NCBI GenBank assembly: GCA_947579665.1
Contig: OX388341.1
Coordinates: forward strand, 868,001-932,000
Source: Sympetrum striolatum
Taxonomy: Eukaryota; Arthropoda; Insecta; Odonata; Libellulidae
Direction of reading: 5' to 3'
DNA length: 64,000 nt
Both the position numbers and the translations under genes were made by a program. Below are positions 34,961 to 48,184 of this stretch, piece after piece. The notes beneath the pieces are model-generated. The model was not told the origin of the DNA. It worked only from the letters and a program-made list of their open reading frames with translations, and did no database searches. Every line of letters starts with the position of its first letter. Position 1 is the stretch's first letter.

Positions 34961-37900
34961 CATGTGCTGGCCACATCAGATTTTTTAAAATTAAATTCTG
35001 AATATTACTATGAGTTATGATGAATATTACTACGAATACCTCCAATAAAAAGCAATGTTAAAAAATTAAATAGAACCGTGTGTAGCTGATTACATAAAAA
35101 TTCTTATTTCGGAACAACTTTTTCTCTTTCCAGCCATAAAAAAATAACTTTCAACAGATGCTTATGCGATTTATCTAATTATCTTTTATTAGAATAAAAA
35201 GTCAATTTGAAGCGGTAAATTTAGTCATGCGCTTTTGACGGAAAATATTAAGAAATCCAGGAATACTCGTCAGATCCCTCCAGACTTTTAAATTCGCACT
35301 TCTATTGTTTTAACTAGTTGAAGATCACCTCTCCCTAAAGCAAGTCGCGGAAATTCCACGGAAGGAACTCGGATCTCAACTCGGATCGGAAGTTTGCCGA
35401 AAGAGCATCGACAAGTCAAATGTCGAAAGGCAATCGGATTATCTTCTTTTGCAACTCAAACTCGCCCTTCGCATGTGAGGAATGCCGATGGACCTAAATG
35501 CCATCTTCCCACGGGCGTCGTCGATCTCATTCCATTCAAGCGACATCAATCGACCATATCGAGGGTGCCCTCACACAAGTACCAAAAAATGGTGACTTTC
35601 GATCGGCTGAAGGATGGAGATCTCTCCACACCGCGCATCAAACGATGCCTTCCCACATTCGATCAATTTGCCGATCCAAACAGGATCCGCTTCTGCGTTC
35701 GAATGACTCACGAGAAGTTGCAGCATCCTCAATTCCGTTTCCCAGATTCAGAATCGAATACATTTTTAAATCGTTGTTACGTCGGTATCCATATGAAATA
35801 ATACTGAAGTTTCTCTTTCTAAAGACACGAAGAAGATTCATCGATGGTTAAATTGTTTACTTCAATTTAAAGAACTGGATAAATCATTTTTCATCCATCG
35901 AGAATGTCGGTTTAACTTGATTTTTTTCGAAAAATATGAAGATTTGATAGAAAAACATAAATCGCGAATATCATATCCGATTATCATCAAAGCTATCGCA
36001 AAAATGTATAGATAATTGTTTTTTTAGCAGTCCCTCATTCCAAAACAAAGAGGTGCAAATAAGAATGTAATTTGATCGTAGTGAAATGAATATTCCTAAT
36101 GAAACCCTCGGTGTTGGTTTTCCTCTTTAAGGAAATACTTTCTAATTCCCATGGAAATACACGAAGAAAGCTGAGAATTAACTCAAACAATAAATATCCG
36201 TAATCGTCGAGGAAATTTTTCGCCAATTTTTTACTTTCTTTTCGGAGGAACTGAGCGTCGAAGATCGGCAATTAACATCGGCACAGGAATTGTGGGTGGT
36301 AAGATGGCGAGCATCAATTCGATTAAGGCAATTCTCGGCGGCGGATAACGGGAACTTGGGGTCCTGGCCTCAAACCCCCGCCTTTCGCTCACACCCCCGC
36401 CTTTCCCTCACGCCCCCGCCTTTCCCTCACGCCCCCGCCTTCCCCTCACACCCCCGCCTCCCCCCCTCCGTCGTTTCACGGCGACTCGAGTAAAGTCAAA
36501 CGGATGCAAAACAAAAGAGCGTCTGCAACCGCTCCTGCCCGAAAATAATTCGACCAAGAAGATTTGTTTAACGCTTCGTTTGTTTTTGATTTCTAAAGAT
36601 ACGGATGTCCCGTACTTCGAATAACGAGAGTTGAATGTTTTCATCGAAAAGAGCAAAATTATAGGAAAATATTTAAGGACAAATGAGTATTTTACTTTGC
36701 AATGAAACGTCATGTATTGTGCTTTGTTGTTAGTAACACCCAGAGTTATAAATACTGCCACTAACGAAAATATATATTTTTTTCAATTTAGGAAATTGAG
36801 AAAATTATAAATTTGCTATTATATTATATATATTATCGTAAAAAACGTAATACTGCTTAAGTATCAGAAAAATATTTCAGACTATTTTCTTGCATACATA
36901 AAAACATCGTTTCCTCGATAACTAACGAACTTCTTTGGTAATTTCATGCTCAAATTATTAAGGAACTAAAATCGAGTCTGAAGTCGGACAAAACTTTAAG
37001 TAATGAACGAACGTACAACTTATAAATCTACCAGGAATACCTTCAATACCAATTATTATATCTTTAAAATAATAATCAGCCAAAAATATCTTGAAATAGA
37101 ATCCCAAAATAAATTTAGATTCGATAAGAAAGTTTAACCGAGCAAATTCCCCGCATTAAGAAGCTGCTAAATAGAGTTGCCAATCTCTCGTGCCGTTTTG
37201 GGGGCTTTGGAGGCCTATTCTAATCGGCTTCACTTGGCGAATGCAATTTTTCCATTGGGGAAGTCCTGTCGCAGCCTCTGCAGTCTGAGAATAAAATCTC
37301 AAGAAAACCCCTATTTGCGCACATCAAGACACTTGTGGATGCTTGGAATTCAAAGGCGCAGCCAATTTTTCAGTTAGAAAGCGATTTGAGATAAAAATCT
37401 AAGAAAGTGGGAATCGAAGAGGCGATTCGCATTTCCAAACGGGGACGTGACGATCCCATTATCTTGCTCATCCTCCAGAGCACGTGCTTAGATCCCCATT
37501 GATCGAAGGATATTTGGGCCTCGATAGCGCTGATCGGTCGTTTTAATGGTCCTTGAAGAGTGCCAAAGATCGCTCCTCGAATACAGCTTTGTGGCGATTG
37601 AATAAGGGAGAGGGAATAATTTTGTCAAGTACTGGAAAGTGGAATTGACTCACTTTAAGCATCGCTACGCCGAATGGGAAACGCAGATGATCAAAAGACA
37701 AAGGCTCTGTGAATTGCTGCGCGGAGTTTATTTGCGGCTACCTTTTCCTGATAGAGTAATTGTGAGATTTTCTCCAGCTTAAGAGAAAACCTCAAATTAT
37801 CTCTAAGAGGGTATCTTTGATTCTTCCTTTCATTGCGACCGATTGCGGGAATGAGATCTCAGAGAAAGCCTCTCTTCAGGCAATTCCCGTGGCACCGGAG

Positions 37901-40900
37901 GTTGAGAAGGCCGCACGCGACCTTTGGGACGTTCAGCGCGACTTTTTCTTCCATTCCTGAAACAAACTGGTGTTTTCATTAGTCTTTTCTCAGTTTCAAA
38001 TACCGCGTTAAGTAAGAATACTCTCCTTGAGTTTACTCAGCAATTTTATAAGTTAAGCTTCGAAAATACGGTACATTTGAATGTACTCCTAACGGCTTCC
38101 AATGCGACAGGACTTTAATAGCTTAAATTCATCCAAGTGAAACTTTCGCTCGACATAATAAAAGAGATGGGGAAATAAAATGATTAAAATGCGAGTTTGA
38201 GGAAGTGAGGAAAATGTCGTATCGGACCACTTGTGTCCTCTGCCTCTTCGCTGACCCCAAACGCGGTTCCATTCCTCCGGCCGAGTTTTAGGCCGTCGAA
38301 TGGGGTCGAGGGAAAGTGAATGGAGACGATGCGAAAGCGTGCGTTACTCTTTTTTTTAATCGTCGGACGGATTCTAAAGGTGATTGATGCACAGTTCCGA
38401 TCGTGACGAGTGGTTTTTTACGAATATCAAAGTGTCGATCCTATCGAAGAGGCTCGCATATCGAGGTGGCAATGTTAAAAAAATTGCCCTTTTCGAGAGA
38501 GAATTGATTAATGACCGCTTTGAAATCAGTGTCGAGATGTGACAAAGTTTCTCCCAAGAGATACTGTTTGGGCGCGCAGGCTAACATCTATTAGTAAACA
38601 GATGTTAACCAAAGGATGACGAATTGAATATTGAATTCGAATTTTAGCGGATGATCGATGCCTTCTCGCTGGAATACTGAGGTAAGCGATTGGACGGCTG
38701 ACGTGATAATGACATCACATTCTGAATTTCTGTTTCAAATCGGTGGACGCTATCAAAATAGGATACTGAAGGAAATTTCGTCGATCGTTTCGTAAAATCT
38801 TACAAAAATCAATACATCTCAAGCTCAAGATCTATACTCCCTTACCTAGATTTAACATATTTTTATATTTTAAAATGAGAATATTTAAATAAAAGGTGAG
38901 ATTTCCATACACACACAATGACCATCGGATTCAAAATATTGACTTTTTAACTTTTTTCTGAAAGTAAATATCACATTATTTCCGGAACTTAAGTTCTAAG
39001 ATCCTAAGTAAATGAGTAACCAGAAACTGTTTGAATTATTCCCTTGGACGTGTTTCTCTAAAGTCTAAAGGAATCTTTTAACAATAAATAAAAACTTCTA
39101 TTACTTTCTGCGATAAAAATAAACCTCGGATTGGGGGAAAAAAGGAATCCGGCAGAAGGAATTCCTCTAAAATCCGAAAAGTACCCAAACTGAAAAGTAC
39201 GGCACAAAAAGAACTTACGTTTAGCAAAATTAGCGAATCAAGAATGCTAGGTAACATAAATTGGACACCCGATTCCTCAGAAGGCGGTCAAATAAATCTT
39301 TTAAAATTAGGGAGTTCATAAAAGCTTTCTTTTTCCGTCCTTTTTTCAAATTCGCCATAAAAACAGTCTTCTGCTTTCTAATTTTGTCCAAAAGGTCGCA
39401 TTTGTACGCCTCAAAGTTGTTGTCAATTTTTATCGCCGACACAGAGAAAGTTCAAAAACGCATCTCACGAAATCGGGTTGCGCTCGGAACGCTCTTTAGC
39501 GCACAGATCGCAATCTCCAGAGGACTCCGAAGTGAACGAAATGCTAACAAATGCGCAACGCTTCCGCATTTGCAATCTGTTCACAAACACCTACGCACAA
39601 TTGCCGAAAGAATTTTTCCTCGCTAACTTAATTTTTCTATAAAAAGCCTTTGTTTGGTTTGCGAAAGACATGGTTCCGTGGAAAAATGAGCGCACACGCC
39701 GTGGTTTCACTTTTGTTCGTCTCCCAACGATGAGTGGGCCTTCTCTTTAGAAAGAGACACGCATTTGCAATTAAAAATAATATTATTAATACACACAAAA
39801 TGGAAATCAGCTGGAGAAAGTTATTTTAGATGCCATGGATTCTTGAATCAGAAACAAAACTCTGAAAGACCGATGAAAATAACAGCGCATACTTTGGTGT
39901 CGAGAATATAGGGGTATCAAAATTGCTGTCTTTAGGCCACTTGCGACCACAGACACACTTACTAAAAGCCTTTCCTTTCTGAAAAAATTGTTCTATTCAT
40001 ATAATTCTATTTTCCCAAATAAGGCAATTTTCCTTATTAATAAAAACAAAAGTTAAAGCAAAAAAATCGTTCGAAAAAAACGAGATATACAAGAATTGAA
40101 AAATATGTATTAAAACAGCAACAACGACGCAAAAACGTGCGTAATAATCAGAAATAACATAAAAAAGAAATTTTTCATAGCAGAAAAATTTTGTTTTTTT
40201 CCGCTAGAATTGTTTTTGGCATCGTTAACGTGACGATTCCTATGGTTATTCAGTAAAAGAAATTTAAGGAGATTTTAAATTAATTAATTTCGATGAGTAG
40301 GCGAGCTTTCGTAGATATTATATCAATTTGACTCATGCAGTTTGCGTCTCTAATTTAAAAAAAATATGCGCCTTCGCCACATCCAAGATGTCTCCTCCCC
40401 CGCAGAGTGCGCAGAGAAAGTCGGATGACCCCGCGAATTCTTTGCGTGAACTTCGGAAAGCTGATGTGCCTTTTAGGGGAGAGAGTGTTATGATGTCGAC
40501 ATAGGTTACGGTGAGTTACGGCTTAGGAGAAACTGGAAATAAAACACTCAAAGAGGAAGTCCAATGAGGAAGCTCTCTCCGTAAATATAGCGGATCTGAT
40601 TGGCTGACAGATTTTAAATAAACGGCCCAACAAACGAAATTTTGTAATGAAACACGGGACGGAAATGGGATAGTAAGCATCCTAGAGTGCGATGGTGCGT
40701 ATATGTGTCCCTTTCGAATGTACAATTTGAATCTCACCACTGATTGTACATTAAGAAAATCCCACTAGTTTATTCTTACCTTTATACAAAATTTAACCTT
40801 CATAATTTAACGTGGTAGGAAGTCACAGGAAGGTGAAATATTTGAATGTTTAAAATGCGTAAGAGGATCCTAATATACAGAGGAAATAGCTCCAAAAGTA

Positions 40901-43900
40901 TGTATTTTGATTGACAGGATGTGCTCCTCATGCCCACAAGTATTTCCAAAGTACTAACGGAAACGACAGGATAAAGATATAATGAACAGTCTGATAAATT
41001 CGGGAGCCCAAGAAATGATACATTTAAACTCCTGATGACGGAGTAGCAGAAAAAAGGAGCGGAAAATATAAGGAATGGAAATTGAAATAAAGGAATAATT
41101 GGCCTCTTGGTCGACAGAAGGTTTATTTAATTATGAAATGTTGAAGATGAGAAAGGGATCTCTGAAGTGGATCCGGCATTTTGGAATTCGTTTTCCGTCG
41201 GAGGATAATTGGGATCAGACGGATGGATCGATTGAGGATTAAACCTCCCCTTACTTCATTAACCCTTTCGCGGAATTTCGGTGGGATTCATTATCGAGGG
41301 GATTCAGAAATGGCGGACGAAGACGTAAAATACGAACTTGAAATTCCTCGACAGTATCCAAACCTCCTGGATGTATGAACAACATACTTGACGTCAAATC
41401 AATCGCGAGCCAAAACATCTGGAAATGGGACTTCGGTCGGCCCTCTTAGTACGCTCTCGTTTATAATCATAGGAAACTCAATTCTCGGAAATTCGATGGA
41501 CATTTTTGGATAAATCATTGATTTTGCAAATCATTTTCCCCAAAAACGTGCAGCAGAGTTAGAAGGAGCAAGGACTAGACCTCCCTCGATCAAGATTTAT
41601 CCGAAAAACATGACTAGATTCTATGATGGCCATTCTATCTCACTTTCATCTTAATCGGCTTTCGCCGTGTGCGATTATGTAAGTAATGAGTTGCATAGAC
41701 GTGAATCAACAACAGAAAAACATGCTACTTCCGCAAGAATAACTTTCACCGTTGTGTGTAGCTCATGCGGGATAATCGTGACGAGATACGAGTGAGCTTA
41801 AATGCTTTCTTAAGATTGCATCAATTACACGGGTGCACCTTCGTATTAGTACCCACCGATCGCATGGTCCTTGCGAAGATAAAATGTAACGGAAGTCGTT
41901 AAGGTATCATTTACATCTTTAATCCGCAGCTTTTAAATGTATATGCATTAATGACTAACATATACAATCATACATATGGGTAATATTTCACACGGAAGAT
42001 CTTGTCAACTAACCTCTTCAGCTACATCATAAGCAAACCTAACTGCTGTAGAGTAATTTACAATTTTATAAACATCGTTGTAGTTCAAAGGCGCGGGGAC
42101 ACGGATCTGCCGAAAGTTCGAAAAACTGTTGTAATTATCTTTATAAATGCAAACATTAGGACTGAAAGGAATCACAGACGTTGCAGGAGGAAACCGCATT
42201 CCGAATCACTTTTGTTTTCGCGTCGAGTCTTTCCTCAGAACGGCGCTAAATGTAATAGAAGTCGCAGGCCAAGGAACAAGGTACTCCTGCGGTCGGAAGG
42301 AGCAACGTCCTAGAGAAAGCGTATTGCTTTACGAGGACGCGGATTCCACGGACGGCATCTTCTGCCACCGTTTTGTGGGTCGCGTCGTGGCGTGGGAGGC
42401 AAAAATGAAAGTTATTCGGACGTCCTCTGGCGAAACGGAAATATCCATCCTTGTTTATAATTTCGTGAGTCCGCTGATGAAGCGCACGACGATGGACGGC
42501 TCTTAGAAACGTCGGTGTGAGGAGCGATGCTTTAAAGAGAGATTCTTTCCCATAGTGTTCGGTGAAATCGAAGAGATGTATCTTTTAATCATTCGAGAGT
42601 TGGCGAAGCCCTTTCGCCGCTCTCTCTCTCCAATGTTTGGATTCCATCGGATTTCTACTGATGTCAGAGGAACGCCAAAACTTGATTAAAATAAACAATA
42701 TGAAAGCTAAAGATGAATTTCCAGTTGAATAAAAAGCTGATACGTTTTTCTAGCAAAACGTGAGTAGAACCACCGATAGGATTACGCGTCGTTAGTGGGA
42801 GTGAATGTTCCGACTTGATCACCTGAATTGAATTAACCTGTGATCAATCTCGGCTACTTCGGTTGATTTAACTGATTATTATATTCATTTATGTAACTTT
42901 TATTCACGAGCTGTTCATTTTAATTCCAAAGAACATTTCTCAGGGGGCAAAATTTACGATTTCACATTTCTCGGCATTTATGTATTTTCTCATGGCTCAA
43001 ACTTTTCGTAATTACGCATTTCATCAACGGTTTCTGAAAAGAGCGTTTTATTTTTACACCGAAGCTAAAAAAGGACCACGCATTCCGTTTCCCACGCTAT
43101 TTCACTAATAAACAAATGAATCGCGTCGGTCGAGAGTTTCTTCGGTCGATCTTTCTTTCCCGACCTCTTTTTAAAACCGTTCGCTCATCCGGAAAATTGT
43201 GGATTCCACTCATTAACTAATCTTTGGATTCCCAAAGGATGATCTTCTCTCAAGGTCTCTCCTCCGCCCCTTTAGTTCTTTCTCACCCTTTTCCATCTTC
43301 TTCGAGGGTCTTGATTTTCTTATTCCTTATATCTCCCTTTTCATCCTGCTATCGTCTCCCGTATCTCCTTTTCATATCTAATTCACGATTATTTTTTGCC
43401 CTCCCTCCAAATCTTGCCTTCATTCTGTTTTATCTATTACATCCTTCTTGCATTTTCCCCTTTATAACTTGTACCGCAGTATTCGCAGAATCGTCTTCCG
43501 GCAAAGGCGGAACTATTTCCCCTGACACTTAAATTGCCCACTTCCTTCGACGACCTTCCGCTGGATCGCCCTCTTAGCTGTGGTCTGGACTGGGTCAGGG
43601 AAATCAGGTTGAGAAGGTTATAAGGAGTGCGTGTGTAAGGATTTGAAAGGGACGCGTAGTGAGTATTCAGATTGAATTGCACGTCCGTTGGAGGATGTTT
43701 GATGGAGAGTTTTATGGAAGAGTTTCCTGAAAGGGCATCTTTGAGAGCGATAGCGGATTTTGAGATGGAGGATTATTTTCATAACCATTCAACGGCGTAC
43801 GTCTGAATGTCCGGATCTTTTTATTTATTCGGGTAAAAGGAGGTTAGTGCGAACATTACAGGAGATGAAACTCAGCAAGGCCCCTTGGATTTCTACTCCG

Positions 43901-45259
43901 CAATTTCGTCGACTGGAGTGGCAAAAGAATTAAAAGATGCGATTTCCAACGAAGCCAAAGCCCAATATTAGGGAATTCTCATTCGTTAAAGTCAGTACTC
44001 ATTAATTACATGTAATTCCAGGGAAACCCCGGTTTCATTAATCAAGAATCTCAGATGGTTAGATTCTATATCAGCTTCTACACATGTATGAGAAATATCG
44101 AGTGTAACTTTGCAAATAAAATTGAAATCAGACAAACCAATCATATTACCGGATTTGGCGCGAAGTGGTCGGTGGTTTAGAAAATAAAATAACCGAAACA
44201 CATTTCTGAATTGAAAATAGGATATAACTATTAGAAATAAATATGGTCATAATTTTGCCTTATGATAATATTTATTTCTATGAGTTCGTTGGCAACTGAT
44301 TGGAAAATGAATCCAGTCATAGAAAAATGCTTATGCTATCAAAAATTTAAAATATCTACAGACAGTTTTCTACTCAGCACATTATCGCAGGATTGAGAAA
44401 CTTAAGATTGCTCATAAGATCGCAGAAAATATTATGGAATCACCTGCCAATCCGTGAAGCAACTTACAACTATGGCCTATACTTATTTAATCAGCTGACG
44501 GTTATCTCAAAAGTCAACGCCATCTGCTAAAAATCACAAGCGCCGATCGTTCTTCACCCGGAAGTCATTAAACACAAATCGCCGGAGGAAGTTCGGGAGA
44601 AGATTTTGAAGAGAGGCACGCAACCTTTGATTCGAAAAGAATTTTAAACATGACGAGGAAATGTCAGAGAGGATACATGTGGAGTGAAGAAGCGAGGAGA
44701 AATGCCTCAGGTCTTGAATGATGTGCTTCCTCCTTGGATGAGTATCACCAGTGTGCAGCGTCAATCCGATGTGCTCTGCGAAAGTTCTTGATAATCCGCG
44801 TAATAATACCACACGTTTCCGATTTCTCCTAATAAGTGCTTTTATAAGTATTATTTATAATGTAAATATTAGCACTCCATTCTACGCATTTCATTCTCGA
44901 TACGGATTCGGACAATTTAAATAACGAAGACTGCACCGCCCGTTGTAGGTTATGATGATCGTGACTTATGGCGCAGAATATATACTTTGTGAAATAAATC
45001 GGCTTAATTCGATTGACTCGGCGTCAGAGGTGTGACCTACTTCCAGAGGAAGTCGCCCCTTGGGCATAGGCAATCTTCCGTGCGCTACGGGTTGCGTATA
45101 TGGCAGGAAACGACAGGACAAAAGAAAGGCGAAATTGGCGAATGCACGCGCATCACTTAGGTCACGGTACAGAGGCGATCGGAGATAAGTCTGTCACGGG
45201 CCGACGGCGTCCGTTTCAAGGGCGGAAAGGTGGCTGACCAAACGACCACTCAGGCGGGC
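34961..45259. other. Repeat-poor unassigned 10.3-kb stretch
   Basis: No recognisable gene. GC-richer islands with overlapping open frames lie at 35394-35851 (135 and 117 codons, two plus frames) and 42002-42506 (103 and 119 codons). Neither begins with a convincing ATG-initiated domain and I recognise no motif. A 19-bp minisatellite is at 36369-36467. A C/T-rich stretch with a 102-codon frame at 43224-43532 looks compositional. I see no tRNA-like sequence or inverted ends. Confidence 0.4.
36369..36467 (+). repeat. Minisatellite, five 19-bp C-rich units
   Basis: The CCCCCGCC core recurs at 36375, 36394, 36413, 36432 and 36451, exactly 19 bp apart, in a unit close to CTCACGCCCCCGCCTTTCC. Because 19 is not a multiple of three, the open frame running through it (36290-36493) is not likely to be a protein repeat. 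The G-rich complementary strand has G-runs at regular spacing. Confidence 0.9.
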
Positions 45260-45321
45260 ATTTTTAAACGTGCTTCGACGCTCACACGTGGGCTACCACC
45301 GGGAATCGAATCCGGGACCTC
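45260..45321 (-). mobile_element. 5'-truncated SINE copy (same family as 27739-27874)
   Basis: On the minus strand it keeps GGAGGTCCCGG, the B-box word ATTCGATTCCCGG, a TGGTAGCCC acceptor-like word and then GAAGCACGTTTAAAAAT. These match, in order, the T arm, acceptor end and AAAGCACTTTTAA box of the fuller copy. The A-box half is missing and the ACT tail is not visible, so it cannot be transcribed from its own promoter. Confidence 0.6.
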
Positions 45322-47968
45322 CATCTTGATCATTACTTAAAGATACCAATTTGATGATGATTGAAATGATTTTTTAAATTTAACAGTTAGTACGCTTTGA
45401 TACCGATCAGATAATATCTAAAAATGACGTGATCATTACTATTTTATTAACTACTATTTTTTAAACATTGCAAATAAACAGTGGATTCCTTACCAATAAG
45501 CAATTTTACTGTAAGAACTGCAACCTGAAATATTTAATACTTTTCATTCATTCCTTAAGGTTATTAATGAACTCAACAATGTTCTTCCCAAATCTTCCTA
45601 AAAGGACACGAAGGATGTTTATCTAATTCTTTAACGACCCCCATTAACGATTGGTTAGTATTCGTTAAAAATTAACGGCAATTGCCTTAATCGGTATCAT
45701 CCACACAAATATCTCACTCGCATCGGAACAGGGAGATTTAACATGGGAGATATTTGTTCTGCAGACTCCTCTTGAGTCAATTCGAAGTTCATGACTCGTG
45801 TATTAATCAGTCTCATTGTAAAAGAGAAAAAAGATATTTCATTCGACTCAAAAAAAGGGATTTTATTCAGAGTAACGAAAGATTTGTTATTTTATGGATA
45901 ATATTATTGGTTTTAGAGTTCTTAAATAGAATATATAGGATTCGCTCGGCAGATCGATAAATCCATGGAGAGAATAGGATATATATATATATATATATAT
46001 ATAGGTAAAAGAAAACACTCCGATATAAAAGATAATCAGATTACTTACTGACTACAAAGGAATTCGTCATGTGATCTTATAGATTGAATGTGAAGAAGAA
46101 TATGTGAAAGCGACTTGAAAACAGAGTGCAAAAGGTTGATAGCAGTCCATGAGCGACCCTCTGCGATTTTTATTCCTCTATCTTGGCCAAGATTCTCCAA
46201 AATAAATATCTAATTGAGGCTGCCGAAAGTTATATTTGAATTACTTTCGTTTATTTCCTACATCCTCTTCTAAAGCTAGGACTTTGCTTTTTACTGATTT
46301 TAAATAAGAAAATGTATTTTGGTTTCTTTCACTCCAGTTTGTAACGTATATGAAAGTATTCCAAAGGAGAGACTTGAAAAGAGAGGAAGCATTACGTCAA
46401 AAGAAGCAGCCTAAAGGTAATCAACCAGGAAGTTGTGGTTTCTGAAAATGTATCAATAAGCGATCCATGTACCCCTTCGTAAAAAACACATTTCAAGGTG
46501 AAGCCGGGGATTCAATTAGGCTTCAAAAATCTACAGCTGGAATAGTATACTTTGAATCGCTAAATGTTCTGCGGCAAGTTTTTTGCCGATATCAATATCA
46601 AATACCAACCAATTCCATCAGAACTACAGCATCTCGAGCTAAAACGCTGTGTTTTGGTTCCTTCGACTAAAATTATGTCTCAGGGAACGAAACTAGAAAA
46701 TCGTGATTTGAAATAAATCTCTTACTTTAATTTTTATCTCAAGCGGTTGACCCGAGCAAGAAAATTGCCGGGAATAAATTTAGCAGCTCTGAAAAAAATA
46801 TATCGAGGCTGTCCTAAATAAAAAATCCGTCGTCCTTCAAACGCACCGTTCTCCAGAATCAAGAATGCGATGAAACTGGAACGTGTGCAAGAGAAATGGA
46901 AAGGATTCTCAGGAGCATCTTCAAATCCTTTCTAAGGCACGACCAGTCAAGGACGAATCGGGACGAAATTCAAGCAGACTCAGAACGTCCAATTGCCGAA
47001 GAAACCAAAAAGAACGACTCCGGAAAATATCTGTACACTCATAACGGTGATGTGTACAGCCCAGTGTTTATAAGTAAACCGCTCCATGAAAAAGAGAGAA
47101 TGAGGCTTACAAGATGAGGAGTGAGGGAACCTCTTTCTTATCTCATTGAGCCGGAATCTGCGAGTAAACATAGCTCACGTGAACGCAACTCAATGAATCT
47201 TATCATAGCACTCAATTCCATTTTCAGCCTACACTAGATTTCGCATTATCACAGCCATTGACATTTCTGAGAAATTATTAAACGAAAGAAACACTTTCTC
47301 TATCTTACTAAAATTATTCTATTGGGGTACCGTAGGATAAAAGAAGAGAACTGTTTGAAATCAGTCGCAAAAATAAGGAAATCCGAACGATAGTCAGGAG
47401 AGCGTGGGTTGGTGATGGATCGCTACCGAGTTGCGTCACTCTTAACCCGACGTCACTGTCTCCCGCGTATTCGTGATCGCATCGACGACCTCCGCGAAAA
47501 AGACTCGGTTCGTGACGGCCAACTGTGAACGGATCCGTGTGAATCGATGGACCTATCACGTGAAGATGAGACGGAATGCGTTTTATGTCGCGCGCTCGTT
47601 AGAACACGAGTTTAGAAATCGGGACGATCGCTTCCCACTGGGGGTTCATAAAATTGGCGAAGGTGGTTGCAAAAACTGATTCCGAATAAACGCATTTTCG
47701 CCGATAATACTTTCTTCATTTGTCTACAATAGAGGTCGTTCGGTTTATAGGAAATAAGCGACCGTTTTTGGCACTCCAATGCTTCCTTTTCTTCATAAAG
47801 AAATCTCTCGGATTTCACACAATAATTCCTCTTCTCAATAATCGCGAAAAGTTCAAATAAAACGGAAATAAAACATGGTTTACTGCGCGATTAAATTCAC
47901 TGATCATCGATGTCTTTGATGAAGAAGGGTGAAGAAGGTTCGCATGAATACACATACTTTTTATTAAG
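45322..47968. other. Unassigned stretch with a TA microsatellite
   Basis: No recognisable gene. A TA microsatellite lies at about 45979-46003. At 47400-47680 there is a CpG-richer patch with words such as CCCGACGTCACT and open frames on both strands. It could be a regulatory island, but nothing identifies a promoter or product. Confidence 0.4.
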
Positions 47969-47999
47969 TTACGCGATGGAAATGAAGGAGAAAAAGTCT

Positions 48000-48039
48000 G
48001 CCGTAGCCGGGGATCGAACCCGGGTCTCCCAATTGCCGG
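48000..48039 (-). ncRNA. Partial tRNA-like copy, 3' half
   Basis: On the minus strand it begins in the anticodon loop (CCGGCAATTGGGAGA) and keeps a perfect T stem CCGGG/CCCGG with loop TTCGATC and the acceptor 3' strand CTACGGC. A T5 run follows. The A-box half is absent, so it is a truncated copy of the sequence at 48091-48162. Confidence 0.65.
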
Positions 48040-48066
48040 AACCACACTCTTCTTCATCATAGCCCT

Positions 48067-48184
48067 TGGAAATGAAGTGGAGATTGCACTCCCGTGGTAG
48101 CTTAGTAGTTAGAGCAACCGACCGGCAATTGGGAGACCCGGGTTCGTTCCCCGGCTACGGCAGACTTTTTCTCCTTCATTTCCA
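48067..48184 (+). repeat. tRNA-like cassette with flanking inverted arms
   Basis: TGGAAATGAAGTGGAGA (48067-48083) pairs with TCTCCTTCATTTCCA (48170-48184) except for a 2-base bulge, enclosing the tRNA-like sequence and its T5 run (48166-48170). This is the same plan as 2579-2703, where the arms and the tRNA-like body differ in sequence. The right arm also forms part of the larger 71-bp inverted repeat. Confidence 0.65.
48091..48162 (+). ncRNA. tRNA-like sequence, anticodon position GGC
   Basis: Cloverleaf-like. Acceptor strands CCCGTGG and CTACGGC pair at 6 of 7 positions with one G-T pair. The D stem GCTT/GAGC has one G-T pair. The anticodon stem CCGA/TTGG (4 bp) holds a CCGGCAA loop with GGC in the anticodon position, which would be alanine. 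The T stem CCGGG/CCCGG is perfect, with loop TTCGTTC. The first acceptor pair is C-C and base 33 is C, not T, so a working tRNA is unlikely. The A-box-like TAGCTTAGTAGTTAGAGC and a T5 run after the 3' end fit Pol III transcription. Confidence 0.6.

Noticed and set aside
36369..36467. CRISPR-like array
   Set aside because: The 19-bp units are directly adjacent with no unique spacers, in animal-type DNA. It is a minisatellite.
43224..43532. 102-codon hydrophobic open stretch, possible membrane protein
   Set aside because: The Leu/Phe/Ser/Pro content comes from a pyrimidine-rich strand. It contains no signal or family motif and no supporting splice sites.
48091..48162. Functional tRNA-Ala gene
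   Set aside because: The first acceptor pair does not form, the anticodon stem is only four pairs, base 33 is C and a truncated copy lies next to it. It fits a tRNA-derived repeat better.
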